Source: Prasinococcaceae sp. CCMP 1430
Lineage: Eukaryota; Prasinodermophyta; Palmophyllophyceae; Prasinococcales; Prasinococcaceae
DNA: 24,530 nucleotides
Direction of reading: 5' to 3'
NCBI GenBank assembly: GCA_013416795.1
Contig: RQSC01000008.1
Coordinates: forward strand, 210,996-235,525
Under the pieces are notes generated by a model. The model worked only from the letters and a program-made list of their open reading frames with translations, ran no database searches and was not told where the DNA came from. Shown one piece after another: positions 9,872 to 20,444 of this stretch. The position numbers and the translations under genes were made by a program. Numbering within the stretch: position 1 is the first letter of the stretch; every line of letters starts with the position of its first letter.

Positions 9872-11266
9872 TTACAACTTGTAGACGACCGTGGACTGGC
9901 CCTCGAAGTCGAGCTCGGCCGTGAGAGTGCCAGGCCCGCCGCGGCGCTTCAGGTACTCGATCAGGTCGTCGATGGTCCGCACCGGCTTGCCGTCCACCTG
10001 CCGCGACGGGAACGCCTTCCAGTGGACGCAGCAGGGCACCACTGCGAAGGGTAGGTCGTGTTCGAGCGCGTAATCCAACACCCAGTCGGTTGCCTCGTCT
10101 GGGTGGATGGCGAGGACTAATGAGGCTGAACGCAGGGCGGCCTCCAGCTCCCTCTCCGCGGACTCGAGCTCCCTCTCAGCGTCGTCCGCGCCGTCGCCGC
10201 ACGCGTTGCCACTGAGGGCGACCGCGGCCGCCGCGCGCGCTTTATCCACGGCGAATTTCGGCAGTGACATTTGGCCCTTCTCGTCGAGCTGGAGCGCACT
10301 GCGCAGCATCGCGCGGCGGCCCTCGTTTGTCCTTGGCTCGCGCTCAGCCCCAGCCTGCCCAGCCTCGGTCTTCCAAAGCTCGGGCGCGAAGAATGCGCGC
10401 ACGCGCCGAGGAGACGACGACCGCTCAGCTCGCGGTATGGTGTTGTATGGCGCACGCGCCTTGTTGCGGTGGTACCATCCGTTGTGGAATTTTTTGTGCA
10501 GCGGCGCGACGTTGCCGGGCCGCTGCGAGCACGCATGTAGGTGTGTGCGTCAGCGACATGCCGTGGGGCGCGCCTCTGGCACGCGCGCGCGGAGGGGCGG
10601 GCGGGCGCACGCACCGGATCGATGACGACCGCATCAACGCCGTTTAGATTGAGGAGCTCGAAGCTGAGCTCGCCGCGACCGCCCGCTACGTCCAGGACCG
10701 TCCCACACAGCGCAGGAGGCAGGCGAGTATTCAGAGGGGTTAGAGGTGGGCTATCGGCCGCGGCAGCCAGGGCAGCCTCCGAGCTGGGCGATCCAGGCGT
10801 CGCGGCTGCCTGCGCGCGTGTAGCCTCTGCCTGCGCCGCCGCGTCGAGCAGCCATCTCCTGAAGACGCCCGCTTTGCCGCGGTTGGCAGGGCGTGAGCGC
10901 TTGCCTCCCTCCCCGCCTTCCGCCGCGCCCTCGGAGCGCTTCCGCCGCGTTGGTGGCCGCTGCGACCCGGCAAGGTCCGCAGGGTGGGCGTAACGGCACG
11001 CGTCGCCGTACGCACACGCGCCTGAACGCAGCCACAGCCAGCAGGGGGTGGCGGCGGTGCCGCCGCTGCCGTTGCCCGGCATGTCTTCCGCCCTGCCGCT
11101 CGCGCCGCCGGCGCCGCCTGCTGCCGCACCGGCGCCGCCAGCGTCGTCGCTGCCCGCCACCAGCTTGGCGCGACTGCCTGCAGTGCGCGCCCTTGAGGAT
11201 GTCCTGCAGCCCGCCGCCGCCGCCTGCGCGCCAAACACCCTCGTGCGAGGGAAGTTCAAAATGCAT
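9872..11266 (-). CDS. CCCH zinc-finger protein with SAM-methyltransferase-like domain
   Basis: Exons on the minus strand are 11266-11239, 11177-10615 and 10522-9872, giving 413 residues in frame. The intron 10614-10523 is well supported: donor GTGCGTG, branch CTGAC 27 nt before the AG, and it joins VVIDP to RPGNVAPLHKKF. The small 5' intron (11238-11178) keeps the frame but lacks a branch match, so translation may instead begin at the ATG at 11082. A C-x8-C-x5-C-x3-H finger (CWLWLRSGACAYGDACRYAH) near the N-terminus suggests RNA binding. Next comes a methyltransferase glycine loop, LDVAGGRGELSFELLNLNG, followed by VIDPRPGN. The last third has an acidic Ala/Glu helix, then LAIHPDEATDWVLDYALEHD and FAVVPCCVHWKAFP, resembling the PCCxH-type region of RNA methyltransferase-like proteins, with a basic C-terminus. 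Substrate unknown; rRNA or tRNA modification is a guess. Confidence 0.78.
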
Positions 11267-11575
11267 GCATTTTTAGGTGGCCACACTCTGCGCGCGCGCG
11301 CGGCCGCCGCCGCCGCCGTGTACAGCGCGCGGGACGGGGCGAGGCGGGGTGACTGGCGCCGTCAGTACCGCTCGCTGCCACGCAGGCGGTCTCCGTGGCC
11401 CGGGGGACGGTGCGCGTGTGGTCGGGACTCGAGAGGGTGGGCCCTTTTTTTTGGGCGGCGGCAGCGATCGGCTCGTCGGTGTGCAGGGTCAGGCACACCG
11501 ACATTGTCGGTCGCTGGAGCTTGGGTCGCGCTTGGCGCCACCTGGGCCGCCGCGTGCGCTGCTGCAACTCGCGAT
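11267..11575. other. divergent intergenic region between zinc-finger and glycosyltransferase genes
   Basis: This 309-bp head-to-head spacer holds an ATGCATGCAT palindrome at 11261-11270 next to the zinc-finger start, a long GC-alternating run near 11290-11325, and an 8-T run near 11446. No ORF or RNA gene is evident. It presumably contains both promoters. Confidence 0.5.
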
Positions 11576-13053
11576 ATGCGGGCGTTGGGGGCTCACGCAC
11601 GCCGCGCGCGCCTCGCGCGAGGCGCGCGAGGCGGCCTCTCTCGCCTCGCAATGTGCGGCGCCGCGCTCGTGCTACTCGCATTCACGACAGGTACGCTCCT
11701 GGTGGTGCAGAAACGGCTGGGACAGGGCAAAGATGCGCGCACGGGCATCGAACGCCTCCTGCTGGGACAAGGAGGTACTGGGATCTTGACGCGTAGAGAC
11801 AGTCCGAGTCGCGGCGGCTGGACCACTGGCTCTGGCGTGCCCCGCGAGCGTGGCAGAGGAGACATCCTGGCCTTCGTTGCTGTGTTTACTGGCTTCGGCA
11901 GAAGCTCCGCTGGTCGGCGAGCCACCCTGCGCGCGACGTGGTTTCCGAGCTCGCGCGACGCGCTCGCAAAATTTGAGGAGAAGTACAGCATTGCCATGCG
12001 ATTCGCTATAGGGGATGCCGATGCGGGCGCGCAAGTAGGTGACACCACCGCGCAGAAAGCCGAAGCAGCGCTGCAAGCAGAGATTGCCGCATATGGAGGC
12101 TTCATGCGCATGCACGGCGTCACGGAGCGATACAGCAACTTACCTCACAAATCGCGCACCTTCTTCGCGTCTGCCGCGCGCCACCCGCTGCTGTCGCGGG
12201 CGAGGTGGCTGGTGAAGGTCGATGACGATGTGTACGGTGCGTCGGGCAGCGAGAATGGGCCATGCGCCAGCACGCGCGGCTGTCCGTGATGTGAAGCTCG
12301 TCGCGTGCGCTTGCCGGCGGGGTGCCCCTTTCTCATTCCGCAATCTGATATATCTGTCTGCTCCGCTCGCAGTCATACCTCGCAACCTAAACGCAGTGTT
12401 GCGCCGGCACACTCCTGCTGCGGGTGCGGAGCAGCGCATCTTGCTGGGGCTCATAAAACGGGGCGACATCTATCGCCCAGACAAGTCCAAGGGATACGGG
12501 AAAAAGGTGCGTTCGCTTAGCAACACATTTCAGAGCTGAGCCGCTGTCGGCCCGATCGTCATCCCCGATTTGAGCGGCGCGCGCGTGCAGCTGACGTGCG
12601 TGCGCGATGCCCTGCGCGTGCAGTGGGTGGAGAGGAGCTGGGGGCTGCTCGCGTCGTCGCAATACCATCAGAACTGCTGGGGTCCCGCGTACGCCGTGTC
12701 ACAAGCGGCTGCTGCTCAGTTGGGATCATTTCCCGGCTCGGCTCTTCGGTATCTCTCGAACGAGGATACGCTCATGGTACGCAGGCGCAGGCGCAGGCGC
12801 AGGCGCACACATGCATGCGCACACGCTCGTGCGCGCGCGTTCTAACATGCGCGCACGCGTGCACGCACGCACACAGGGGCTGTGGAGCGTGGCATTCGGC
12901 TGGGACATGGTAAACGAGCTGGACCTGGGCCGCAAACGGTGCCGCGAGGGCGCAGCGGTGGTGTACGGCCTGCCGCACTGCGCGGGGCTCTGTCACCCGG
13001 AGAAAGAGATGCCCGCTCTGCACGCCAATTCCTCGTGCAACTTGGACTCGTGA
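11576..13053 (+). CDS. GT31-family beta-1,3-galactosyltransferase-like Golgi enzyme
   Basis: Type II membrane glycosyltransferase, probably adding galactose or GlcNAc in the Golgi. Four exons (11576-12236, 12373-12506, 12624-12776, 12877-13053) join in frame to 374 residues. Three introns of 136, 117 and 100 nt start GTGCG or GTACG and have CTGAT, CTGAC and CTAAC branch sites 24-31 nt before the AG. The N-terminus is a basic cytosolic tail followed by one TM helix (CGAALVLLAFTTGTLLVV). GT31 hallmarks are all present: RRATLRATWF, FAIGDADAGAQ, AEIAAYGGFMRM, the DxD metal site VKVDDDVY (12216-12236), then after splicing CWGPAYAVSQ, NEDTLMGLW and a Cys-rich end HCAGLCHPEKE. The joins NEDTLM/GLW and DDDVY/VIP restore conserved motifs and so confirm the introns. 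Which sugar it transfers cannot be read from the sequence. Confidence 0.9.
12781..12804. repeat. hexamer tandem repeat in GT31 intron 3
   Basis: Four perfect copies of GCAGGC directly after the GTAC donor of the third intron, followed by CA/GC-alternating sequence. Likely a length-variable microsatellite with no visible function. Confidence 0.8.
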
Positions 13054-13231
13054 CTGCCACGCCTTTATCGAACGCACTTCTGGACTATCGTCTCCACTCA
13101 TTATACACGGGGCGCATCCCCGCTCGCGTCCGGCCTAGTTCTCTCGTGCGCTCGCTCGCGCCATCTAGGCGCCAAGCACGTGCGATGCGCGCACGCGCGA
13201 GCGCGCCACGGCGCGCGGCGCCGGCTGCTCC

Positions 13232-13900
13232 TCACTCCTTGCGCGCACACCCCTTGGCCTCCCAGATGCTCGCGAGCTCGTCGGAGTCGACCACGCACGG
13301 AAAGAAGTGAATTTGCCCGCCACCCACCTTATCCAGCTGGCCGGGGCCCTCGTTCCACTTCTCCTCGGGCGTGTGCGTCTCCTTGAAGTACACCAGGATG
13401 GGGAAGGGCAGCGGCGCGTCCTCGCTGTCGGCCTTGCGCGAGGGGAAGAACGTCCAGTTGGTGAAGCTGTCGTAGGGCCAGCGGTTCTCCCCGCCGACCG
13501 CCCAGTTCTCGAGCGAGTCGCGCAGGTCCTCCTCCTGGCCGAGGCCGATCTTGACATAGAAGTCCTTATTGCCGCAGATGAACTTCACGTTGGCCGTCTG
13601 GAAGGTCAGGAAGGCGCCGAGGAAGGTCAGCCCCACGCCGAGCGGCACGAGGTGCACCGCGTTGAAGAGCGTGCCCGCGGCGAGGAACGAGCCGCCCACG
13701 GAGTAGTCCGGGTTGACGACGATCGGCTCACCGGCCTCGAGCTTGGCCTGCACCTCGGCCGCGCGCTTCTCCTTGTTGAACGCAGGCAGCCAGCTGGGCT
13801 TCTCCATGCCGAGCTTGTCGGCGAGCGCCTTGAACGCGGCCGCGCGCCGCCGCCGCGGCCGCGCGGCCGACGGCGCGCACCGGACGCGCGCCGCCGCCAT
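13232..13900 (-). CDS. plastid-targeted DUF3119-family protein
   Basis: A single exon of 222 residues from the ATG at 13900. Residues 1-25 are Arg/Ala-rich with no acidic residue (MAAARVRCAPSAARPRRRR), as in a chloroplast transit peptide. After a charged linker come a hydrophobic stretch VHLVPLGVGLTFLGAFLTFQ, then the family-typical continuation TANVKF, an NRWPYDSFTNWTFFPS segment, PFPILVYFKETHT and IHFFPCVVDSDELASIWEA. I recall these elements from the cyanobacterial/plastid DUF3119 family: the FQT...PY..W.NW..FW stretch, PILFYFKE, and IHFLP..FD...L. Its function is unknown; thylakoid or inner-envelope association is inferred from the hydrophobic hairpin. It converges with the glycosyltransferase gene, 178 bp apart. 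A longer start is not needed, because the Met region already has transit-peptide character. Confidence 0.8.
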   Translation of the reverse strand: MAAARVRCAPSAARPRRRRAAAFKALADKLGMEKPSWLPAFNKEKRAAEVQAKLEAGEPIVVNPDYSVGGSFLAAGTLFNAVHLVPLGVGLTFLGAFLTFQTANVKFICGNKDFYVKIGLGQEEDLRDSLENWAVGGENRWPYDSFTNWTFFPSRKADSEDAPLPFPILVYFKETHTPEEKWNEGPGQLDKVGGGQIHFFPCVVDSDELASIWEAKGCARKE

Positions 13901-14370
13901 GCCCGCTCCAATCGGTCCGGGCGCGAGGAAACCACCACCCGCCCGATCACACCACTTCCCCCGGCGCCCCCGCGCGCGCGCGCTGTGGCCACCCGGAGTT
14001 CGCCATGGCCGCCCGCACGCCGCAGCTTGACCTGCTGCAGGAGCGCGCTCCTCTGCACCTGCTGCTCACCGGCCACACGCGACACCATCGCCCACCGCCT
14101 TTTTTTTCTTTTTTTTGCAGGCGCACCGCCTCGTCAAATCGCATCCATTTCCCCCGCGCGCCCCCCGCGCCGGCGCCGGACAGCGAGGTCACTTCCCACG
14201 CCTCGCACCTCTTTTTTTTTTTGGCCGGGCGGCCAGGCGCATTATTCGGAGGTCAAATCGCACCCGAACTTTTTTTTGGTTATTATTGTTGATTTCTCAA
14301 TGCGCCTTCTTATCCGCGCGCGGTGCTGACGCCCGGCGAACGGGCGGCGGCCGCCAAAACCTCAACCTCA

Positions 14371-14432
14371 CATCAAAATATTTAATGTACTATGATGTAT
14401 AATATAAACCCTTAAACTATAAAAACCTTAAA
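14371..14432. promoter_or_regulatory. AT-rich promoter candidate
   Basis: About 60 bp of nearly pure A/T sequence (AATATTTAATGTACTATGAT and a following TATAATATAAACC stretch) lies between the divergent DUF3119 and TrpB genes. It is the only TATA-like sequence near either start. It lies more than 400 bp from each ATG, so its assignment is open. Confidence 0.3.
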
Positions 14433-14667
14433 TGCGCGCGTTGGGGGAGAAGCTCACACAAAGGAGGGCACGTGGGCGAGACGCAGGAGAAGCACCGATC
14501 AGAGGATTCCACACATGCGGTGGGAGATTGGATTCCAAATGGAATCCATTTGTGCGCGTGCGTGCGTGGGGTTGCGCGGGCGGGGGATCTGCGCGGGATC
14601 CGCGCGCGGGTGCGCGCGCGCGCGCGCGGTGCGGTGCGGTGCGCCGCCTGCAGGGGGTGGGGGTGGN

Positions 14668-14847
14668 CCAAGCGTTCGCATCAGCACAGCTATCCGCGTC
14701 CGAGAACGAGCCGCAGTCGTCTGGCCTCGACTCGTCGCATCGCACGATGTTGCCCGTGCCACCCACCGGACTGGTCTTGCATTGCTTGAAGCCAAACAAC
14801 TCCCCGTTCCCACACATCTCGTCGCGCCCAGCTCCCGGGGGCGCGCT
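14668..14847 (-). other. possible Cys-rich antisense exon
   Basis: On the minus strand, after an AG at 14848-14849, one frame reads RDEMCGNGELFGFKQCKTSP, then five more acidic/Gly-rich residues' worth of spacing with further cysteines (VRCDESRPDDCGSF, DADSCADANAW). That gives five Cys in about 50 residues with mostly G/C third positions, as in a secreted disulfide-rich domain. It stops at the undetermined base 14667. Downstream, another frame (about 14545-14417) is again Cys-rich (CVESSDRCFSCVSPTCPPLC). No start codon, donor or CTGAC branch site confirms a gene. The plus-strand frame is also open here, so this could be chance. Confidence 0.25.
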
Positions 14848-14875
14848 CTGCGCGCGTACGCGGCAAAGCGAGGCG

Positions 14876-16318
14876 ATGCGTGCCGCGCGACGCGTCGAGG
14901 TGGCTGCGCTGCTGCGCGCCCCACCCCCCTCGCCGCCGCCCCCAACTGCCGCGCGCGTCGCGTGAGCCCGCACGTCCTGACAATCACCCTCGCCCTCTCT
15001 CCAAACACACCCCAACACGCGGCTGCGCAGGGCGCCGCGCGCTGCGCGCGCTCCTGCGCGCGCGGCGATCGCCGCGGGCGAGCCGCTGACCAACGAGACC
15101 ATGGACTCGGTCAAGCTGGAGAACCGGCCCACCAAGTCGAGCGGCCGCTTCGGCGACTACGGCGGCAAGTACGTGCCGGAGACGCTCATGAGCGCGCTCA
15201 CTAATCTCGAGGCCGAGTACTACAAGGTGCAGGAGGACCCCGAGTTCCAGGCGGAGCTCAAGGGCATCCTCAAGGACTACGTCGGGCGCGAGTCGCCGCT
15301 GTACTACGCGGAGCGCCTCTCCGAGCATTACGGCAACGGCGTGGAGATCTACCTGAAGCGCGAGGACCTCAACCACACTGGCGCGCACAAGATCAACAAC
15401 GCCATCGGCCAGGCGCTGCTCGCCAAGCGCATGGGCAAGAAGCGCATCATCGCGGAGACCGGCGCCGGCCAGCACGGCGTGGCGACCGCGACGGTGTGCG
15501 CGCGCTTCGGGCTCGACTGCGTTATCTACATGGGCGCGGCCGACATGGAGCGCCAGGCGCTCAACGTGTTCCGCATGCGGCTGCTGGGCGCTGAGGTGCG
15601 CGGCGTGACCGCCGGCACCGCCACGCTGAAGGACGCCACCTCGGAGGCCATCCGCGATTGGGTGACCAACGTGGAGGACACCCACTACATCCTCGGGTCG
15701 GTCGCCGGCCCGCACCCGTACCCGATGATGGTGCGCGACTTCCACGCCTGCATCGGCGAGGAGACGCGCGCGCAGTGCATGGAGAAGTGGGGCGGCCTGC
15801 CCGACGTGCTGGTGGCGTGCGTGGGCGGCGGCTCGAACGCGATGGGCCTCTTCCACGACTTCGTCGGCGAGGAGGGCGTGCGCATGATCGGCGTGGAGGC
15901 CGCCGGCCACGGCACCGAGGTGGTGGACGGCCACGCGGCGACGCTCACCATGGGCTCGCCCGGCGTGCTGCACGGCGCGATGAGCTACCTCATCCAGGAC
16001 GAGGACGGCCAGGTCAAGGAGCCGCACTCGATCAGCGCGGGCCTCGACTACCCGGGCGTGGGCCCCGAGCACGCCTTCCTGAAGGACGTCGGGCGCGCGG
16101 AGTACTACTCGGTGACCGACACGGAGGCGCTCGACGCCTTCCAGCGCTTGAGCAAGCTCGAGGGCATCATCCCCGCGCTCGAGACCAGCCACGCCATCGC
16201 GCACCTCGAGGACCTCGTGCCCACGCTCAAGCCGGGCACGCGCGTGGTGATCAACTGCAGCGGCCGCGGCGACAAGGACGTCAACTCGGTCATCAAGGCG
16301 CTGCCGCACCTCGCGTGA
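14876..16318 (+). CDS. trpB: tryptophan synthase beta chain, plastid
   Basis: Catalyses indole + L-serine to L-tryptophan with PLP; in algae it acts in the plastid stroma. Exon 2 (15031-16318) holds the whole enzyme. The PLP lysine is in [10 protein letters not shown] (codon 15389-15391). [10 protein letters not shown]-type loop, [11 protein letters not shown], the phosphate-binding [14 protein letters not shown] and the C-terminal NCSGRGDKD are all intact. Exon 1 (14876-14961) is inferred: donor GTGAGC, branch CTGAC, acceptor GCGCAG at 15030. The splice is phase-consistent and gives a 457-residue protein whose first 50 residues are Arg/Ala/Pro-rich ([16 protein letters not shown]...), as in a transit peptide. 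Without it, the first in-frame ATG is 15101 ([10 protein letters not shown]), just before the conserved [15 protein letters not shown]. The enzyme is not fused to the alpha subunit. Family call certain; exon 1 moderately so. Confidence 0.93.
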
Positions 16319-16488
16319 GCGCGGCAGCGGAGCGGCGGCGGCGGCGGTGCGAGCAGTGAGCCCGGCAACGCGTGTGTGTAAAATCTGCCGGCGAGCGCAT
16401 GTTTTGTATACCTAGCTAGCTGGCCAGAGAATGTCCACGCTGGAAAACGGGAGCTCACTGTAGATGCTGCGCGTGGGGGACGGTGCGC

Positions 16489-17439
16489 ATGCGCCCGAGG
16501 TGTGCTGCTGCCGCCACACACACGCCACGCGCGCGCAGGCGCGACGCGCGGCGTCCGCCGCCCCTGCTCGCGCTGCGCCGCGCCGCGCACAGCGAGCGCG
16601 CCGGCACGTTCGCGGCCGAGGCGTCCGCGGCGTTCGCGAGCATCGGCGAGCTCGCTGCGTACACGCGCGCGCGCGCGCGCGACTACGCCGCGGAGGGGCG
16701 CCTCGGCGAGGGCGAGCGCGACGAGATCGAGCGTGAGGCGGGCGAGTTCGCCGCGGCGTGCCGGCAGCGCGTTGACATGCTTAAGGATGCTGCCGAGGCG
16801 GGGGCAGGGGCGAGGGGAAAGGCGGGGCGAGGTGCGGACGCGCGCGCGCACGCCCTCGGCGCGGTGCTGGCGCTCAACGAGCGGCTCATGGAGGCCACGG
16901 AAGCGTTTGACGCTCTACGGGCCGCGCGCTGTGCGGCTGCGCTGCGCCGCAACGCTGCGTCCGGCTGTTCGGGAACCGCGGCGGCATACTTTGCGCGCGC
17001 GGAGGGCGCTGCGGGGGTCGCCGCAGCGCTAAAGGCAACGGGTGGCGGCGCGCGGCTCGACGCGCGAGCCGTCGCATTGGAGCAGGAACGCGAGCGGGAG
17101 GGCGAACACAGCAGCGAGACGCAGCAGCAGCAGCATGCAGAAATGGTGCATGCGATACACAAGGACCTGGCCGATACGCTGGCGTCGTCCAGACAGGCCG
17201 AGAGATCGGCGCTCGAGCTGCAGGCGATGAGCACCATTCTTAGCACAAATGTCGCGAAGCAGGCCGAGCAGATCGAGGCGCTCTACCAGAACGCGCTGCA
17301 GACGAGCGCCAACCTCAAGGCGGGCAACGTGCAACTCGAAAAGGCGAAGGAGCGCACGGGGCAGGCGACGCGCTACAGCGTGTGGGTGATGGTCATCGCC
17401 GGCCTCGTGCTGCTACTCATGGACTGGCTCACGCCATGA
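16489..17439 (+). CDS. syntaxin-18/SYP81-type Qa-SNARE (ER), 5' end uncertain
   Basis: ER-resident t-SNARE for retrograde Golgi-to-ER vesicle fusion (STX18, SYP81, Ufe1). The N-terminal helical part GTFAAEASAAFASIGELAAY, ARDYAAEG and GEGERDEIEREAGEFAAACR parallels the SPF...SI.EL..F..KHRKDY...ER..IEQE.AAFI..C region of SYP81. ALGAVLALNERLMEATEAFD and LRAARC match the SYP81 middle helix. A SNARE motif (about 17140-17350) carries the central Gln in STNVAKQAEQIEALY, followed by a single C-terminal TM anchor, VWVMVIAGLVLLLMDWLTP; the DW-x-x ending is typical of the family. About 35 residues at the N-terminus of known members are missing from the open frame: the ATG at 16489 gives only an Arg-rich, unconserved lead, and a short 5' exon may lie upstream. 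The stop is 18 bp from the stop of the convergent CS-domain gene. Confidence 0.82.
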   Translation: MRPRCAAAATHTPRARRRDARRPPPLLALRRAAHSERAGTFAAEASAAFASIGELAAYTRARARDYAAEGRLGEGERDEIEREAGEFAAACRQRVDMLKDAAEAGAGARGKAGRGADARAHALGAVLALNERLMEATEAFDALRAARCAAALRRNAASGCSGTAAAYFARAEGAAGVAAALKATGGGARLDARAVALEQEREREGEHSSETQQQQHAEMVHAIHKDLADTLASSRQAERSALELQAMSTILSTNVAKQAEQIEALYQNALQTSANLKAGNVQLEKAKERTGQATRYSVWVMVIAGLVLLLMDWLTP

Positions 17440-17457
17440 ATTCGGAGGATCTAATGC

Positions 17458-18296
17458 TCAGTTGCTTTGCTGGGCCATTGCGAGCGCCTCCATCATCGCC
17501 TCCGGGTCGCTTTCGTTCACATTGAGAATCTGCGGGCCGCCGCCGCCGCTCTGCACGACGACCTCGGGCTCGTTCTCGCACACGCGTGTCCAGTGGTTGG
17601 CGCTCCAGGTGGGGCGTGTCTTCACGAGCGTGACCACAAGCGTCCGCTCCTCAGGCCTGTCGCCGTCGTCCTCGAACGACCACACGCACTCGTCTGCGTC
17701 GAGCGACGCCGGCGTCGTGCCGTCGAGCACGCTCCCACCGTCTCCGAGCGTCGCCACGCTCAGCTTGATCGCCTTGGTCTTGAATACGCACGTCACGTGC
17801 TTCGACTTGGTCGCCTTGGGCACCTGCACGCGCACCTCTACTTCTGACTCGCTCTGCATCCACGTGTACCTGCCCGCGTCGCCACCCTTGGGCGCCTGGT
17901 TTGCGAGCTGCTCGTTGATGTAATCTTCCATCGCGACTGCTGCTTGCGCGCCTTCGGCCGTGCTCTCGATGGCTTCGGCCTCGGGTGCGTCATCCACGCC
18001 TGCGAGGCGAAGGCGCGTGGCGCGACGGCGTCAGCGCGCCACGGATCGAGATCGCGGCACGCGCATGCCCGCGAGCGCGCACACTTACCAGCGGGCACGT
18101 CCTCACCGCCACCTAGCCTTCCGCCCGCCATGCCGCGCTCCACGATTCGCCTCGCCTGCTCATGCATTCGCTTGCGTTCCTCGGGCGACATGATGCGGTA
18201 CCAGTAGAACGCCGCCGCCGCGCCACTCGCCAGCACGGCGCCAGCCGCCAGCTGCCAGAGCGCCGGCCCGCGGGCCGACCCTGCCTCGCCACCCAT
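17458..18296 (-). CDS. CS-domain (NudC/p23-like) protein with N-terminal membrane anchor
   Basis: Exons 18296-18089 and 17999-17458 join to 249 residues. The intron (18088-18000) has the window's most canonical donor, GTAAGTG, and a CTGAC branch site 31 nt before the AG. The N-terminus has one TM helix (LWQLAAGAVLASGAAAAFYW) followed by a basic helix (MSPEERKRMHEQARRIVER). The second half is a CS fold of the NudC type: YTWMQSESEVEVRVQVP, HVTCVFKTKAIKLSV, WSFEDDGDRPEERTLVVTLV and TWSANHWTRV. It ends in an acidic, Met/Gln-rich tail. CS domains act as Hsp90/Hsp70 co-chaperones; a membrane-tethered one is unusual, and its compartment (ER, outer plastid or mitochondrial membrane) cannot be told. 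The start ATG at 18296 lies less than 50 bp from the first HPPD coding sequence on the other strand. Confidence 0.82.
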
Positions 18297-18344
18297 AGCG
18301 ACCGCCACCACCTACCACCCCCTGTTCCACCCCTCTGCGCGCAG

Positions 18345-19961
<1,617 letters not shown>

Positions 19962-20444
19962 GCTCGTCGACTGGCAGGGACCTGCTCCTCCACACGAAAC
20001 ACAGCGCGCGCGCTTCCATTCTTCCACTGGGCCCCGCACGACATCGCACGCCCCGGCATTCAACGCTGCATCGCCGGCCGCTCCCGCCGCTTGAGGCGAC
20101 AGGGGGCGAGCCTGCGATGCCCCTCGCATCCGCCCACGCGCGCGGCGCCCACCATTCTTTTTTGACCGCCCCACCCACCCACGCACCCACCCTGAGCGCG
20201 CTCGTGCACTGTAAACACTGAACTACCGAAGCTTGTACGTCAGACGGGATGCCCGCTTCTGGCAAGCGCACAGCGCGACCTCCTGTGCCGTCCTTACGCC
20301 GTCTGTCCTCGTCGTACCTGGACCTGGCGCCGCGCCTCTCGCCGATCTGGCCGCGATCCGGATCGCACGGAGCGGCCCGCCGGTGACCGGCCCGAAGCCC
20401 ACGAGCACCGGCCCGAGGCAGGCCGCGGGCCCACGTGGTCGCGC

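Larger units (their letters stand above)
13901..14875. other. long divergent spacer with T-tracts, AT-rich island and one undetermined base
   Basis: The spacer separates the DUF3119 and TrpB starts. It holds three T-runs (about 14100-14116, 14210-14222 and 14269-14277); the first is followed directly by GCAG (14117-14120), so it mimics a plus-strand splice acceptor. The motif GTCAAATCGCA occurs twice (near 14128 and 14251). An A/T-only-like island lies at 14371-14432 in otherwise GC-rich DNA. GC- and GTGCG-alternating repeats lie at about 14600-14645. Base 14667 is N. A small plus-strand ORF from 14005 (MAARTPQLDLLQERAP...) runs into the first T-tract and cannot be confirmed. Confidence 0.5.

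Noticed and set aside
13947-14192. minus-strand 81-codon frame (contains MRFDEAVRLQKKEKK)
   Set aside because: The Lys-run part is just the reverse of the T-tract at 14100-14116; no other support.
14400-14432. telomere-like AAACCCTTAAAC motif
   Set aside because: Only one degenerate unit inside an AT-rich island; not a tandem array.
14984-16309. 441-codon open frame antisense to TrpB
   Set aside because: His/Leu/Val/Arg-rich shadow of a GC-rich gene. The plus strand encodes a complete TrpB with its catalytic lysine, so the antisense frame is a composition artefact.
15658-16359. 233-codon frame inside TrpB (+2)
   Set aside because: Arg/Gly-rich overlap of the true TrpB frame, starting in the middle of the enzyme.
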